Below are positions 23,801-38,800 of a stretch of DNA of 64,000 nt, in pieces. The notes under the pieces were generated by a model. It worked only from the letters and a program-made list of their open reading frames with translations. It did no database searches and was not told the DNA's origin. The stretch comes from Setophaga petechia (lineage: Eukaryota; Chordata; Aves; Passeriformes; Parulidae), in NCBI GenBank assembly GCA_024362935.1, contig JANCRA010000007.1:16462003-16526002 (forward strand), in the 5' to 3' direction. The position numbers and the translations under genes are program-made. Positions within the stretch are counted from its first letter, which is position 1. Each line of letters starts with the position of its first letter.

Positions 23801-26800
23801 GGGTGAAGATAGAGGTACTGCTGTTTCCACCTGCTTTGATAAGGACTGTCTTAGCCAATTCAAAGTAGAAGTGAGCAGCTGCCTCTGAGGGCTGGTTTGG
23901 GACATGAGGAGCATGGCTCTCCAGCCGCCTCCCTTTATACCTAGAAGAAAGACAGAGGAATCTTTCACATAAGTACCCCAAGTTTGCCAGATGGAGCTCC
24001 TGTCTTTGGGGTCTAGAGGAAACAAAGCAAATTTTCCCCATAAAGTATTTCCCGATGCACGCATGGCATGTCCCCAGCATCAGGCCTAGAGGTTGCCTCT
24101 GTGCATTGTATTATTCATTACCTGCCAACTTCCACAGTCTTTGCACGGGCTCCCCCACTTGCTCTCCTACTGCCACTGGAAGAGGAAGATCCCAGTGAAT
24201 CACTTGAAGAACTGCTGATGCTGTCACTGTCCTGTCCTCTGCCCCACGATGTTGTTGCCCAGCCCCCACGTAGAGGACGCCGACTGAGTGTTGGAGAACT
24301 GTCAGAAGTGGTTTCAGGAGCACTGCTGTCAATACTAGCCATGCCTACAACACCAGAACCAACACGGAAATGTCACCAGGGTTGGTAAATGCAATGCAGG
24401 AAGGCAAACTCTGAACCGTATCACCTGCAGTACCAGCTAAGACCAGCTGTGTCAGTGACTGCCTTAGGGCTGACAGGCATTCATTGTAAATTGAGAGAGG
24501 TTAAATCAAATCAATTTGGCCACAGACATCAGTGACATTTTGTAATTCTTGGATTAAAATGCAGAAGAGTCCAAGAACAAGGCATCTTTATTTCCCCCTT
24601 CACACCATCACAGCCCTTCACTCCACCTGCCAAGTTTTGCAGCAGAGTATAACAACAAGAAGCAAATGTACTTACAAAGTCAAGTTCCATAGATTATACA
24701 AATAGGAAGAAAACCCTTCAGATACATGCTGCACAACCTTCATATCCTGCCTCTAACTTATACCCTTCCCAAGAGAAGTGTAGAGAGGCAGCAGCTTCTC
24801 TGAACTTGCTTCTGGATCCAGGAGCACAGTGCTGCACTTCTAGAGTCAGCAGTCATTCAGCTCCAGGTATCTAATCCATCACACAGAACATAACTGGTGC
24901 AAGAAAGGCAGGAAATTTATGGAGCAAATCTTATATATCCATGTCAAACACCTCAGAGATACTCAGCCGCTTCTGTTGTACAGGAAAGGCTGACAAGTAA
25001 AATCCCAGAGTCATAGAACAGTTTGCTCAGTCCCATCCAACCTGGTCTTAAACTCCCAGGGATGGGGCATCCACCACTTCTCTGTACAACCTGTTCAGAG
25101 CCTCACGACCCTTACAATAAAGAACTTCTTCCTAATGTCCAATCTAAATCTCCCAGCTTTCAGCTTAAAGCTGGTATCCTTTGTCATATTACTACATGTT
25201 CCTGTAAAAAGCTCTTCTCCCACCAGACTGCCTAAGGGAGCACTAGATGCTCCGTGAGCTAGTCCATTCCCACCTGTGTGTTTCTTCTTCTGCCTGACAG
25301 GTGAGCCCCAGCATCTGCCATTGTATCCACCTCGGTTTCCAAGGGCCAGACGACTGGGGACCTTCCCCTCTTGTTTCAAAACAGTGGCCTCTGCCGCTGG
25401 CTCACAGGGGGACCTCTGAGAGCTCTCTGCTAAACAGAACAGTGACAACATAAACACCATATTGTTTCTGTATCTCTAAAATCAGACATGGCCATTGAAA
25501 AGATACAAGTATCAACAGATAAAGGATTTTTATAAAATGAATTATATTTATGAGTAGGATTATGTCAGTTTTCTTTCAGTTATAAAGCAGATCATTTGAC
25601 ATTAGGCCAGGAACATTTAACTCAAGATTTGGAAAATAGGCTGTAACTGTGGAAAATTTTAGGACAGCTGTTACAAACCACTTCTTACCCTGGGTACTCT
25701 TCTCCACAAAGTTCTCAGGACTGCTCTGGACTGCAGTGCTTACAGCAGCTTGCTGAGTGACAGAGGTCCCTGGAAGCTGCTGGATAGCTGCAGCAGACTG
25801 GGCAGCATGTTTGGAAGGAGATTTTTGGTTTGCCACTGCAGGCTTGCTGGATGAGTAGAAGGAGCTCAGCGTCTGTGGTTTGTGAGTTTGACTTTCTCTG
25901 TCCAGGAGTTTGTCTAAAATCTTCAACAACAAGGGGAAAAAAAAGGCACTCAGCAGAAAGGTAAGACACCAGGCATTACACTAAAATAGAAGGTAAAATA
26001 TCAAATCAACTTCCTGGTGGACAACAATTTTTTTTTGTTGGAGAAAAAAAGAAAATGCTTATTTTCTAGAAAATATGCATCATCTTCCTGCACCAAAGAG
26101 CAATGCAATGCACAGTTGAGAGCCATGTGCATTACCTGAGGAAGGAAAGACTCAGTAATACCACATTTTCACTTGAAACAGGCACTGGCTTTACTTGAAA
26201 AGCACCCAAAACTCACAAAAAAATAATCAATTCTGGTATAGCAAGGACAGAAAGGAGAATACTAAATTTAGTTCTGTCAAATGTTGTTTAAGTCAGAAAA
26301 ATTCCACGCTCACCATTCAGAAAATCCTGTCATACATTACTGAGAAACCGGCAAAGCCACTAGAGAAACTGCTTTATACTGGCCTACAGTAGCATTTTCT
26401 TGTCATAATTTATTATGTAATTGGGGAACAATGCATCACCACATTCTAAGGGTTTGTCCACTTCTACTGTTTGTTCTCCATATTTAATCAACACCACAAG
26501 TCTGACAGATCATTTATGCACAGATGATTGATATCACAGTGTCCTTGTTATTCCCTGGAGAAGAGTATAGCAAAAATGCTTCTCTTTTAGGAGACAAAAA
26601 GACATTAATAATGTAGTTCTTGCTGTGTAGGAGGATTTCTGAATATAAAAGATTAATAAAATCCCTTCTGAAGCTTCAGCAGTTTTCAGGTTTTTTTCTT
26701 CCTTTGGGGTGGACAGGCAGAATTTTATTCTCTCTCTCTTGCATAGGAAATTAAGACAAGTGTAATGAACTAATATATCAAAGAGGTGAGAGGTTAAAAA

Positions 26801-29800
26801 ACAGAGGTTTTGCTAGCTATACTATTCTGCAAGCCAATATCCCACAGCAAAACATATGCAACTCCCAGACCACACACAGACTGCACACCAAAAACCCTGA
26901 AGAGTGGACTTGTCTTAGCAATAAAAGCAGTGACAACACATGTCCTGACTGGATTTTAAGAAACCTATGGAAATAATGCCTCTCCCAGGGCAACACACTC
27001 CATACAGTAATCAGGTTTTGCAGCAGTGGATGAATATAAATACCATAACATAGCTTGTAAAACATCAGTATGTGGCACAGCAACTTACACTCACTGGTAA
27101 AACTATCAAATCCATCAAAACCCAAACCTTCCTTCTCTCTCTCCCCCCTTTCAAAGGGAAACTCACCTTCTTCAGCTTAGACTGATCATCCTTGTAAGTG
27201 ATCATCAGGGCTAGTGCCAGATCCCCTTTTTCCCTTCGTGTGCCTTCACACAACAGAGGATGTTCTGCTTCACTGACAGTTGTTTTCATACCTGCAGCCC
27301 ATAAAAGAGAGCATGAAGAAACAAGTGAGCTCATGGGACTACACTACATCCTGAGAGCTGTCTATACTTCACACTGTTTTAGTAGCCTCACTGTTACAGG
27401 CAAAAAAAGATTTTTTTCTGTTAACTTCAAAAAGAGGCCATGAATAAACAGAAGCTGCAGTCTGTCCCTAGAATACTAAGTTGGCCACAACTGTCAGAAC
27501 AATCAGATACTAAAAAGCTACAGGAAGAGTCCAGGCAAGCCTACAACCCTATCTTGAAACAAACCTTTTGGTTTCTGCAGATGCTACAAGCCAGCATTCC
27601 AACACCATAAAAAACTCATCTTTCAGAGATGAGGCAACAAACACCAGGGTTTGTCTAATCCATTTAATTTCTTTTTGCATACTGCTTTGAAACACGCATA
27701 CAGTACTGTCAACGTAACATGTATCTAATCACTGCTTTGTTGTTGAAGCAAATGAGGCAAGAATTCAGTACTATGCTAAGATCCTGAATGATATGATAAT
27801 ACTTGAGAGTACTTCTGCTAATCTTTTGCTATCATTGTCTAATCTCTTCAAAAATTATTGCCTTTTGTCCTGATTGCCTCTGAAACTGTCCATTTCCATT
27901 GAAGTCCAGGCAATACATATTTCCTGACAAAAGAGCAAGCAGAAAGCTAAAATTCATGTTACTGCCTAAACACTGAGCTCTCATCCCATACTCTCCTTCC
28001 ATTTTTTCACAGCTTTGTAATGATACCTCAACCCTGGAATGTAGAATCCTGCACCTGGTTCCGTCAAACTCTGCAAACACTTCTGCACCAAACTGGAATG
28101 AACTACTCACTCTCACCACTCAAAATGGGAAAGCATGCAGAACATGGATGAAGGCAGACTTTCCTTGTAAAAGATTCTTACCAAGAGCAGCAACAGCTGC
28201 CTCAAAACCAAGCTCCTCATCTCCAGGCATTTCATTATTCCAATTACGGCTTGGGGGTCTAGAGCCTGTAGGAGAAACCACTGAAAGAACACAACAGAAT
28301 TAGTGTTCATCTTTCAAAGCTAAGGCTTCAAAGCAAAAGACATCTCTGAGAGCTTTCTGAATTTTCATAGCTTCCTGTGGTCCTATTCTTAGCCTCATAC
28401 CAGCTTCAAAAATCACTGCACCTTACAAGGTTTTCTTCCCATTTCTCTCTCTAAGTTCAGAAGGCTCCAAACCAGTACATTGCCAAGTCAGTCTTCTAAT
28501 CCCAGGTTGCTGTGTTCTTATTATATTCGAGATTTGTATTAGATTCCTCAAAATATAACCAGAGTAAAAGCAGTAAAGTCAGTAATTTATAAGTATTTTA
28601 CAGAGATAGAGTGCTGAAATGTTTAAAGTGTGCAGTTATTTTCAAATGTAGGTAGAAGGAGAAACTGTTCCACTGGGGAACAAAATATCTTTAAAACAAT
28701 GTAGAGGTTAAGTGCAAGCAACAGTGTATGAAGAATTAAACTTTGGTTGTTCTTATACAGAAGACAGTTTCTCTTTGAAAATCCCTCAAGACCTGGCATC
28801 TCAGAATATGCCCTGCACACACTCAGGCCAATGCTGTCAGTACCTGGAGTGCACAGGACATCAAATATAAAGCTTGCCAACATCAGAGGCAGGACAGGAC
28901 GGTAATCACACAAGGTCCCTTCTCGCAGCTCTTCAGCTCTTCCTCGAATAGTGTTCATCTCATTGGTGCCCAAGGGAATCTTCTTCAAGAGGGCTGCAAT
29001 CTCAGATTCCTGATAAGCCAGCTTCACCTGGTGGTATCCACAAGGAAACAGAAAAAAACTGTCATATGCACAGCCCCCTGTGGGGAGCACACCGTTCTCC
29101 CCTATACATAAAGTACAGCAATAGTTTTCATTAGTTTATTAAATGACAGCAGTGCTTACCAGCCTAGCCACCATTACAATTCTCTCCACAATGAAAAAGG
29201 TTTTCAAATCTAGTAAGAGTCTTGCTTCATATTTATACACAAATTTTTTTTACTGAAATTATGACTTTTCAGCTGCACACAGAGAAAATGCATCAGCTCT
29301 CACAAGAACATCAGCAGAAGTATCTGACTGGATAGGCCAGTGGAAAAGGTGGTTGCTTGTAATTGTAGGAAGAAAGGATGCTATGTTAAGTGATACACCC
29401 ATTTGAGACACCAGAGACTGATTAGCAGAAGAAAGGGCACAGTTGCAGCACACATGCCATCAGGATGAAGACATTTCACTGCTGTGTGCCTGTATTCCCT
29501 CCATTCTTAACACATGAAAGCAATAGTTTTCTTTTAGGTAGCAAGTGACTGCCAAACTCACACTCTTCTAATAAGTAATAAGAAATACAGATAATTAATG
29601 TAGTAATTGTAGTTGGTGGATAACTAGCAACATTACACACTCTAAGAGACTGAACAACCCCTGCAGTGCAAAGCAAGGTAGCTGTAAATCACACAGACAT
29701 GGTCTTCACTGGACGCTTTTTTCAAAACAGGAATCCTCACAGTAATCAAGGAGTGTCCAAAATAATATGCTTGTACAGTGCATATGCTTGCTTGCCAATG

Positions 29801-32800
29801 AACGAAGTATCAGCAAAAGCAACAATTTTCAGATACACAACAATTGCACCAATTCACCCTAAGGAATAACTTTCAAACCATTTCACTGATGCAAATACGG
29901 AAAAATATGGACATTTACAAATTACTTTGTTTTCCCCACATTAGCGAAGCAAAATGAAAACATATTTAAGATAAGAACTACGCTGTTCTTATCCAAATAA
30001 TACACTCATAGAAGATTTTATACTCATTTAAATATTTTCAGACCTATATCTTCATCTGGGCTTCCTATCAGTGAAGGTAACAACAGCTCAAGTGATATTG
30101 CTAGAAATTTTTATAGGAGATCAGTATGTCCTAATGGGATGTGCACTCAATTGATTTAGTTCTACTGCAATCCATTTTAAGAAAACATATAAAAGCACAA
30201 CCAAACTTCAGGCGCTGAAATTTAAACCACGTGAGCAAACACATTCCAAGAGAACAATGTTTATGGATACTGTCTTTTTGAGATATTTCATTACCTCCAG
30301 AGCCTTGGTAGAGGCAGGTGGTCTCTGCAGCTCCAGAGCAAACATTCCTATTCGGAAGGCCAGGTTGTGGTACTCCAGCCGCTCACTCAAGACAGTCAGC
30401 AAGAAAGCAGCTTTAGACAAGGTGTTGGTTGCCATCCATGTCTGCTTACTGGTTGACACCTTGTTCTTTTTGCCCTGTTTGAGGAGGAATTTGTCACAGA
30501 CACTTTCCTAAACATCCTAAATTACTCTCTTGTCCTCTTTCCCTTTGCAGTGATTATGGACAGAGGAAAGAATAAAATATATTTAAATTTTGCTCCTTCT
30601 GCTGAGAAATCTCCAATTTCAGTGGTTACCATTGAACATCACTGCCTCCCCTATGTCACCAGGGCAACACAGTGAAAGAGCTGGCCTGTGGACAAGACAC
30701 ATGTTCCCTGTTGGACTGATGCTGTGCAGGCAGATGTCACACACCCGTCCCTTCCAAGGGAACCCTTCTATACAACAAACACTACATAGTGTCACTACAA
30801 CTGACTTTCCAGAAACTTATGCTTATGTCCAACCCTCTTATCCTGAAACAGCAAAACTACTAACATTTCCAGTGATGTACACTATGAACTAGGAGACTAA
30901 GGTTTTGGAGAGAATCTCAAGAAACAGGGTCACCTGCACAGAGCTGCACTAACATCAAGACTACTGATGGTTGCTGCCATCTCTCTACCTTAGTTGGTGG
31001 CTGCTCCACTTTGAGATCTGGAGGGTTGGCCAGTAGGTCCCTGGCAAGCTCTACAGTCAAGCGGCACGCCTCGCTACTGTATCCGTGTGCATACAGGGCC
31101 TCTGCACAGGCAAACAGCACCTGCAAGAAGGAACAGATGGTCATGTCCAAACCACACCAGCCCAGCCTGGAGTCAGCCTGCTCAAACCACCTGTCACAAA
31201 GACTGCAAGCACAATTCTCAACTAACTTCAGCAGCAGGTATTCTCAGAGTCCTCCTTGCCTAGTCCTTCACCACTACTCCCTGAAGCACTTCCCTAAAAA
31301 GCCTTTTCTTATATGATTAAGTCCCATCCTCTTTCCAAGTGCTATGAGATCAGAGAATAGCTCAAAAAATGCTAAACTTCAAATTACCACTGTTTCCACG
31401 CATTGCCATTTGGCTGCTTGATTATATAGGTGCAATCTCTAAGCACATCTTGTGGTTATTGCAGGAATAAGACACAGTTTCTTTCGACTGCTTCTCCTTT
31501 CCAAGGAACTTCTGCTTAAATGGTTGGATTTAAATTTTTTTTTCTGAGCATGTCTCAGTCTCATTTTTCATTTCAGATAATTTTTGCCTTTTCCAAGGGT
31601 GAGACTAGGTGAAAAGCACACACTGTTTTGTCTACATTTGTAAATCCTGGAGTGTGAGATGGGACTAACTAAAACTGGGACACACTTGCAGTTAGCACAG
31701 AAACAGGGAATCAAGTTTGTGGGAAGCAGACATATGCTACCACTGCATTAAGCTTGTAGCTTATGACACAGTTGGTTATCACAACATTGTAATTAAGCAC
31801 TTGATTTACCAACATCCTAGGTTAAGTGTGACCGCTATGAGGGTGGTGAGACCATGATTTATACAACATATAGAACAGCAAAACAGCATTTTGAACTAGA
31901 TTCAACTCACCTCCATCCGGTTCTCCTGTTCCAGAGGCTTTATACCAGCAAATATATCCTGCTCCTCTTCGATTCCCCCTTCAGCTTTGTCATCATCTTC
32001 CTTGGCTACCTCTTGTGGATTCAGATAGTATACTTGGTAATCATCTTCCTCTTCTCCATCATCCCCTCCCCCTGCTGCACCATTCTCTCCCACTTCTTCT
32101 GGCTTCAGACTCACACCACCAGAGTTCTCATCTGCAGAAGGCAAGTCATCATCACCACTACCCATCTCCCCCACAGGATCCTTGGGGGGTTTCTTGGCCA
32201 TGGAACTGCTCCTGAGAGTAGGCTCAGGTCCCTCAGAGAAGTACACTCCACCATCTTCCTCAAATGCATCCCTGTAGCTCCTGCTCAGTGGACTTTCTGT
32301 AAAACTGAAGGTATTGCTGGCTTCTGCCCCCAGTGCCAAGCTGCTGTCATCCAGGCTCATCTCTGCCAAGTCTGGCTCCAGAGAGCTGTCCTCACTGCTC
32401 ATACGGCGTTTCCCACTATGTTTACTGGTCAAGCCTTTGCTCACTGGCAACTTTGCTTTGCTCACAGCAGTCTTATAGACAGCTTTATCTCCTTCTGCAG
32501 AGAGCCGCCTCAGAACCCTCTGCGGCGTTTCAGAGACGACTTTCCTCTTCCCCGTGAGCTCCTTTGGACGGACGGCTGGCTCCTGGGGAGAGGGCCGCAG
32601 CCTGTCCCCAGGCTGCACACACGCTCCCCCAGGCTCCTGGCCGTGCGTCCTGCCAGCCTCACAGGCACTTTCTGCACACTGCAACCGGCAGCTCCTCTGC
32701 TGGATGGCCTTTACCCAACAGAACGAGTTCTTCTTGTCCGTGCTGCTATATGTAATACCAGGAATGGGATAAGCTTCCTCCCAATTGAAGTAACAGGCTT

Positions 32801-35800
32801 CTACAGCTGGCTTGAAACCTTGGAAGAGCTTCTCCAGTGATTTCTTGTGCTGACCCCTCTTAACGTTATCTATGACTTTCAGCTGCCACTGTCTGAGCTG
32901 TGAGCAAAGATCCCTGCGCCTAAGAGAAGAAAGAGGACAGGTTAGGAAGCAGACACAAAAAGCACCTGCAACAAACTACTACTTAACCCACAGAACACTG
33001 CCTTCCTTTGGCCAGAAACATCATCTGCTGAATTAAGTTAATGCTAAATACAGGCAGCATTAGTAAGAAGACAGGCTGAAAAAAGCAAACAGATATATTA
33101 ACAACTGGGTTGTCAACAGGTTCATGATCCAGAAACAAAACACGAACATCACCAACATGAAAGCACAATACCAACTGGGAGGTTTAAAATAAAACACTGT
33201 CTGCCCTGTTTGCTTATCTGCCCTAAATAAGGCGTTAGTGATTTTAAGTCTCAGCAATCTCAGATGAGTGAGATGAGTCTCAGAGTCTCAGTTCCATGGG
33301 GAACTGCCCTTGGAAACACTCATAAAACAGCTTGCAGCAGCTGTGAAACAGCCCTGTGAATAACTCCTGTTAAGATATTCACAAGTACAACCTAAACAGT
33401 CTACCCTGGGAAGCAGCACAATGACAGACAGGACCACCTAATCTCCCTCCCAGGCATTTACCTCTTTACCCTAATGTGCCTATATAGAAGCCAACAACTT
33501 AATTTAAGCTTTAGCAGGTCGTCCTCAGGAGAACAAACTGTTGTAAACCATAGGGACAGCAATTATTGATGTTCAAGTAACTCTGAAGAAGCAGCAAGCT
33601 GGCAGGACTACATAGACTCATGTTACACAGTTAGTCCCATGCCCCCATATTACTATGGGAAGAACAAAACAGTTCTGCATTTTCCAGCTCCAAATCTCAC
33701 ATAGAGCCTCTGCACTTGAGCAAAATAGCCTAAATGGAGATCTAATTCAAGAGAAAAAGATATTTCTAGAAATTTCACCAGATGTCTCGATCAACTGCCA
33801 TTTCTGTTTCTGCCACACATTTCTCATGTATAATCCCAACACTTAAATCCTATCAGATTTCCTAATAAAAGTAAAAAGACAAGAAAACAAAATTAAAATT
33901 GAGGTGACCCAATTTAGGTGCAAAGGGTATTGGGACAATAAGGACTAAATGAAACGGACTACTTATATTTGTCCACTCAAGAAATTAATTAACCAGGAAA
34001 CATATTGGTTAAGAACATTATTTTCAGAAGGAAAAAGGAGCAGGAACTACTCAGGAAGGGTAACATAAGGATGAGAATCTGTGAAGTCTCCTTGTGACTC
34101 CCTGTAAGGGCTGGGAAGCACAAGAAGAGGGTCTTTGGAGACTATTCAAACACCAAGAGAATAGGTAATCAAGCAGGAGCATTTCAATTATTCATTAGCT
34201 CGAGTAGGAGATCTAAGCAAATCTGAACTGCATCAAATAACTCAAATGTGACTATAGATAGCACAACTTCATACGTTATTAAAATACTTTATGCTTCTTA
34301 CACTATTTAAATGCTTTATGCTTTTTCTGTGTGATTTGATTGATGTTTGTGTTTATTTTAAGCCTCATTCCCTGCAGTTTTTGTCTTCAACTCCTATACT
34401 TAGCTACTTCATATTGTAAACTGTACAAGACAGAAACTGCATCCATTTTAATGTCCTGATATGCCTTTCATAGGGCATTTTATTAATGTTACACAATTCA
34501 GAGAAAGCTAATCCTGTTAACGTGTAATTGTTCTGAAATTACCATCCTGTTTTCATTTGTTCTGAGAAACTTCTGAGAATTTATAGCACATTAAACTAAT
34601 CCAATACATTTTATACCCCACACTCTGTAGACAAGACGTACAAAACAAACTATTATGATGTCAACCACAGTATCTCAACAGGAGATACTCAGTACCTCCT
34701 CTGCTATTCAACTGGTGCTAAATAAAGATGGTGCTAAATAAAGATGGCAGTAACTTACCAGAGCACAATATGGTTTAGAAATCTGCAGAAGCCACACCAT
34801 TTTTTCTCTGACAATTGAAAACACTGACTGAAAATCATACACTGGTGACACTGTTTACCAATACACTGCAGAGAACAACTCCTTAAGAGCACAGAAAGTT
34901 AAAACTGGTTCATCTCGAAATACAAATAGTGAATGACTGGGCTAAACAGAATTCCATTAAACTGTTGAATGCTTAAATATAGAAACCTTTAAAATTAATT
35001 GGTAGCTGATTCTATCATTCAAAGGAATGCTCTCCACTGGGACACTAAAATGCAGAATTACACCCATATGTAAGAAAGGGCTCTCAGAAAACAAATTAGT
35101 CACACTACTTGATGTTGGTAAAAGTAAGCAGTAAGAGCAATTAAAGTAATTACAGTGCTTTGAATGTTACATGGCACACAGTCCAGAAGACTAATGGTTG
35201 AACAGCTATTGAGGTAATGATACAAACACAAGAAATCTACAGGATAAAACTCTTTAGTGTGGTTGAGTATCACAGAAATTAAAAAGAGAAAGGCACTGAT
35301 TCTGGAGCTCACCTCTGTGGACTAATAGTTGGGTCGAGGACAGCCAGCCTCCAAAGAATCACCATCTCATCACACATGCTTGCACAAGCATGAGCAGCTA
35401 CTTCTGACTGGCCATTGCTGCGTCCCGTGTGCCCACTGGCACTGCTGTGTGACGCCGAGGTTCGCACACTGTACCACCAGCCAGTTATCTGCACAAGAAA
35501 AGGTTCATTGAAGCTGTGCTGTGGCCAACATCTCATCCTCTGCTCTCATTTATCTCATAATCCCAAGGAAAGGGATCTGTAGTTAATACCAGGTTTTCAT
35601 TTGACTCCAAAATAATTATGACCACTAAAGCAGTACTGGCTTGTGAGAACTAAGGGCCTCAAAATTTCTCTGGTTAGAAGGCACATGCCCAAAGAACAAA
35701 ACACTCACAGGACATTCAACTCATAGAGGTCTTCACACTTGGAGAGAAAAAGTAAACAAATGTGATAAATGGAGCATTTCCTTTCCCTTGCTTCAAGTCG

Positions 35801-38800
35801 AGATATGGGATGAAGCAATTAGGAAACTTACACCACAACTTATATTACAGACTGAGGTCGAAGTCCTGAACTATCAAAAGAAATAGTTTCTTCTAATATT
35901 ATTTTGACAAAATAAAAGTACTGCTTCAATCCACCAAAAGATATCTTCTGCAAAGATAACAAAAGAATCTTGAGATTCTATCACACAACATATATATTTA
36001 GTTTTTATCAACATGACAGCTCATACATGATGTGCTTTGTTAAAAAAAAACCAGAAACAGAACAACTGTAAAATAAATCACCTTGATTGGGAAGAAATTA
36101 AATCAAATGTGCTGAACAAAGGAACTCGGACTCTACATATTCATGGTAGAACTGAGGCATTTGGGAAATACAGTGTTACCAGGACATCACTAAATCAGAA
36201 CAAGAGTAAACTGTAACATCCTTTCAGTGTGGAGAAAAACCTGCCTACAACAAACATAGGCTATTAAAATAATAAATAATAAAATAATTGTAAAATAATA
36301 AAATAATTGTATTCAGTCATGGGTAGACACAAAGCACGAGTTACTGGCTCTGCCTGGTTCCTCAAAACATCCCTGCACTCCAAGCAAAGAGATACCTGCT
36401 CATAGTTGAGACACTGGTCAGTCAAAATCTCCAGCAAAGGAGCTGCATTGCTATCCCGCCTCTTAAACATCTCCCGCACAATGGAAAGCAAGTTCCAGAT
36501 TCCTTCAGGTTCTCTCCCTCGCAGGGGACGCAGCAGACAAGCCCACTCAGCAGCAGCTGGTGGCTCAGTGGAAGACAGATACATTGAATTCACATCACTG
36601 TACATAAAGCAGAAGAATAAGGAGAAAAATCAAGCACAGTCATACAAAATCCTGAGTATAATCTACATCCAGAAATATATTTGCCCTTCAATGGCACAGA
36701 CAAAAGTAACCTAAAAGACAAAAGGCATAAATAGCTAAAGAGCACCACACAAGCAAAATATTGTACAAATACAGTCTGATCTACTGAAATAACACTGCAG
36801 AAACTACACAAAAATACAGTCCAGAAGAGTGACCATGAAACTAAGCATCCTTCAGTCCGAAGCATACAGGCCATATGGTGAATGAATTTATGGATCACAG
36901 AAACGTCACACTTTCCCTTCAACGGGAAACAGCTTACCTGAAAACAACAGGAGTAGGTCCACAGAATTTATGAAGGGTTTTCTTTATGTTGTCACTCAGA
37001 GTAGATTCATCTAAGTACCAGGTGCTTTGATCTGATGCAGAAGGTCCAGCAGTGGGATCTTACAAATGAAAAACACATTAACAGTATGCAAGCTTTGAAG
37101 ATAATTTATGTGCCCAACCACAGAGCACACAGGCAGTTCTACTCAAGTTATTTCACCCATTGCTGAACACCCTATTCAGAATTATCTTTAAATGTTACCA
37201 TAACATTACCTGCAACATTAGCAACATTAAATTAGCAGATTCTTCTTGACCAGAAGGCTAAAGCAGCACTAAAATAGGAATGCTCTAACATCTCTGGTAA
37301 CCAACACTTATGTAAGCTACCCCAAATCCCAACTAACCCAGTCTAGTGTCGTAAACAGTCCAGTTTTAAGTAGGAACTTGGGAGACATCCCCTCCAATCG
37401 AGATTCCCAGCAGTCTATACTTAATACAAATTTTAAAAAACCCACTTTGTTAGAAAGTGCATTGCCTGATGCTCCCTTCCTCTGCAGGCACTCTGAGGTG
37501 CCTTTTGTTGTGCCATATATACATGTAGGTGCCAATACTCATCCCTTTTCCTCTATTTCCATGTGTAATCCAAGCTACCAGGTAACAAATCAGTTCAGAA
37601 ACACGAAGCAATGGAATAATTCTCTTCCTGTCTGTGATACAGATTGCTGAAACGAGAAGTATTAAAATTACCTGGGGCTCCACACACTGTGTTGATGGCA
37701 GTAGACTGAGAAGATAACAACTCATCCAGCAAGCGCTGAGCTGTTGGAAGAATCTGAAAACATGAAGCAAACTTTGAATATACACAGTATTTTTTATCCT
37801 GCTACACCCAGCCAAAGATCGTGACTGAAGCACTATGGCAATTTCAAGAGTATGGAATCCAGAGCTACGTTTTCAGAAACGACAACAGAGGGTGCTAAAG
37901 ATCACACAACAGCCACCAGCCGTGGCACCTCTCTCACAGCCCATGAAAGGCTCACTTTCTGCAGTCACATCCTAAGAAGTAAGCAAAAGCATCACAATTT
38001 ATTAACTCATCTCTCATTTCTTGAGGAATAGGAGCCTACAGAAAGTAGATACTGCAACTAATTTTGAGAGTTAGGGAAGCCACTGCTGTCAAGGTCACCA
38101 ATTTCCTGTACTTCAAAAGATCTTTACTTCTTGTTCCTAAATCATTTGTCTAAAACCCAAGCAAATGGGAGCAGGGGAGCAAACTATAAAATATATGTAC
38201 ACATAATTTTTGGGGTACACTTTAGCTTATTTACCATCCAGTTAGCAAAGGGATTCAGGATAATATAAAATCATGTGTACAGCCCACTCTAATTCTACAT
38301 CATGTAGTCATAATATGGGGTCCCAAGGAATTAGAGCATCTATCTCCATCCAGAAACCTTGAAGACCAGGAATAAGACTGTTGAAAGAATGTGGGGCACA
38401 CCTTGCCTTTTTAAAGGAATTACACAACATAGGTTTAAGACATATCTCCCAATAAACCTCAAATTTTTCTGTTGGGCAGTATTCATCAGATTAGCTAGAA
38501 AAATTGTAATAATTAATTAATCCAGATGTCCCTGATGCACAGCTGGCACATGTGACCAAAGGAGAAATAAACCCTGCAGAAAGGAGCAGACAGACACAGA
38601 ATATCTGAAAGCAAACATGCCAATTCATATGCCATTCAGGAAACAACCACTACCACTACTAGCCTTTCAAAGCCCTCCACTATTAAGCACCAGACTGTAC
38701 CATAAACCATAGTCTGAGGAGAGAAAAAAGCTTTGCCTGTTACATAACGCATCAAGCACACACTACTGGCACTCATTTCTCACCAACAAAAAAGCAATAA

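Noticed and set aside
31854..32840. Long 328-codon open frame on the + strand
   Set aside because: It is antisense to ZSWIM8 exon 10 and its boundaries follow that exon. The - strand reading is the conserved protein, and the + reading has no family resemblance.
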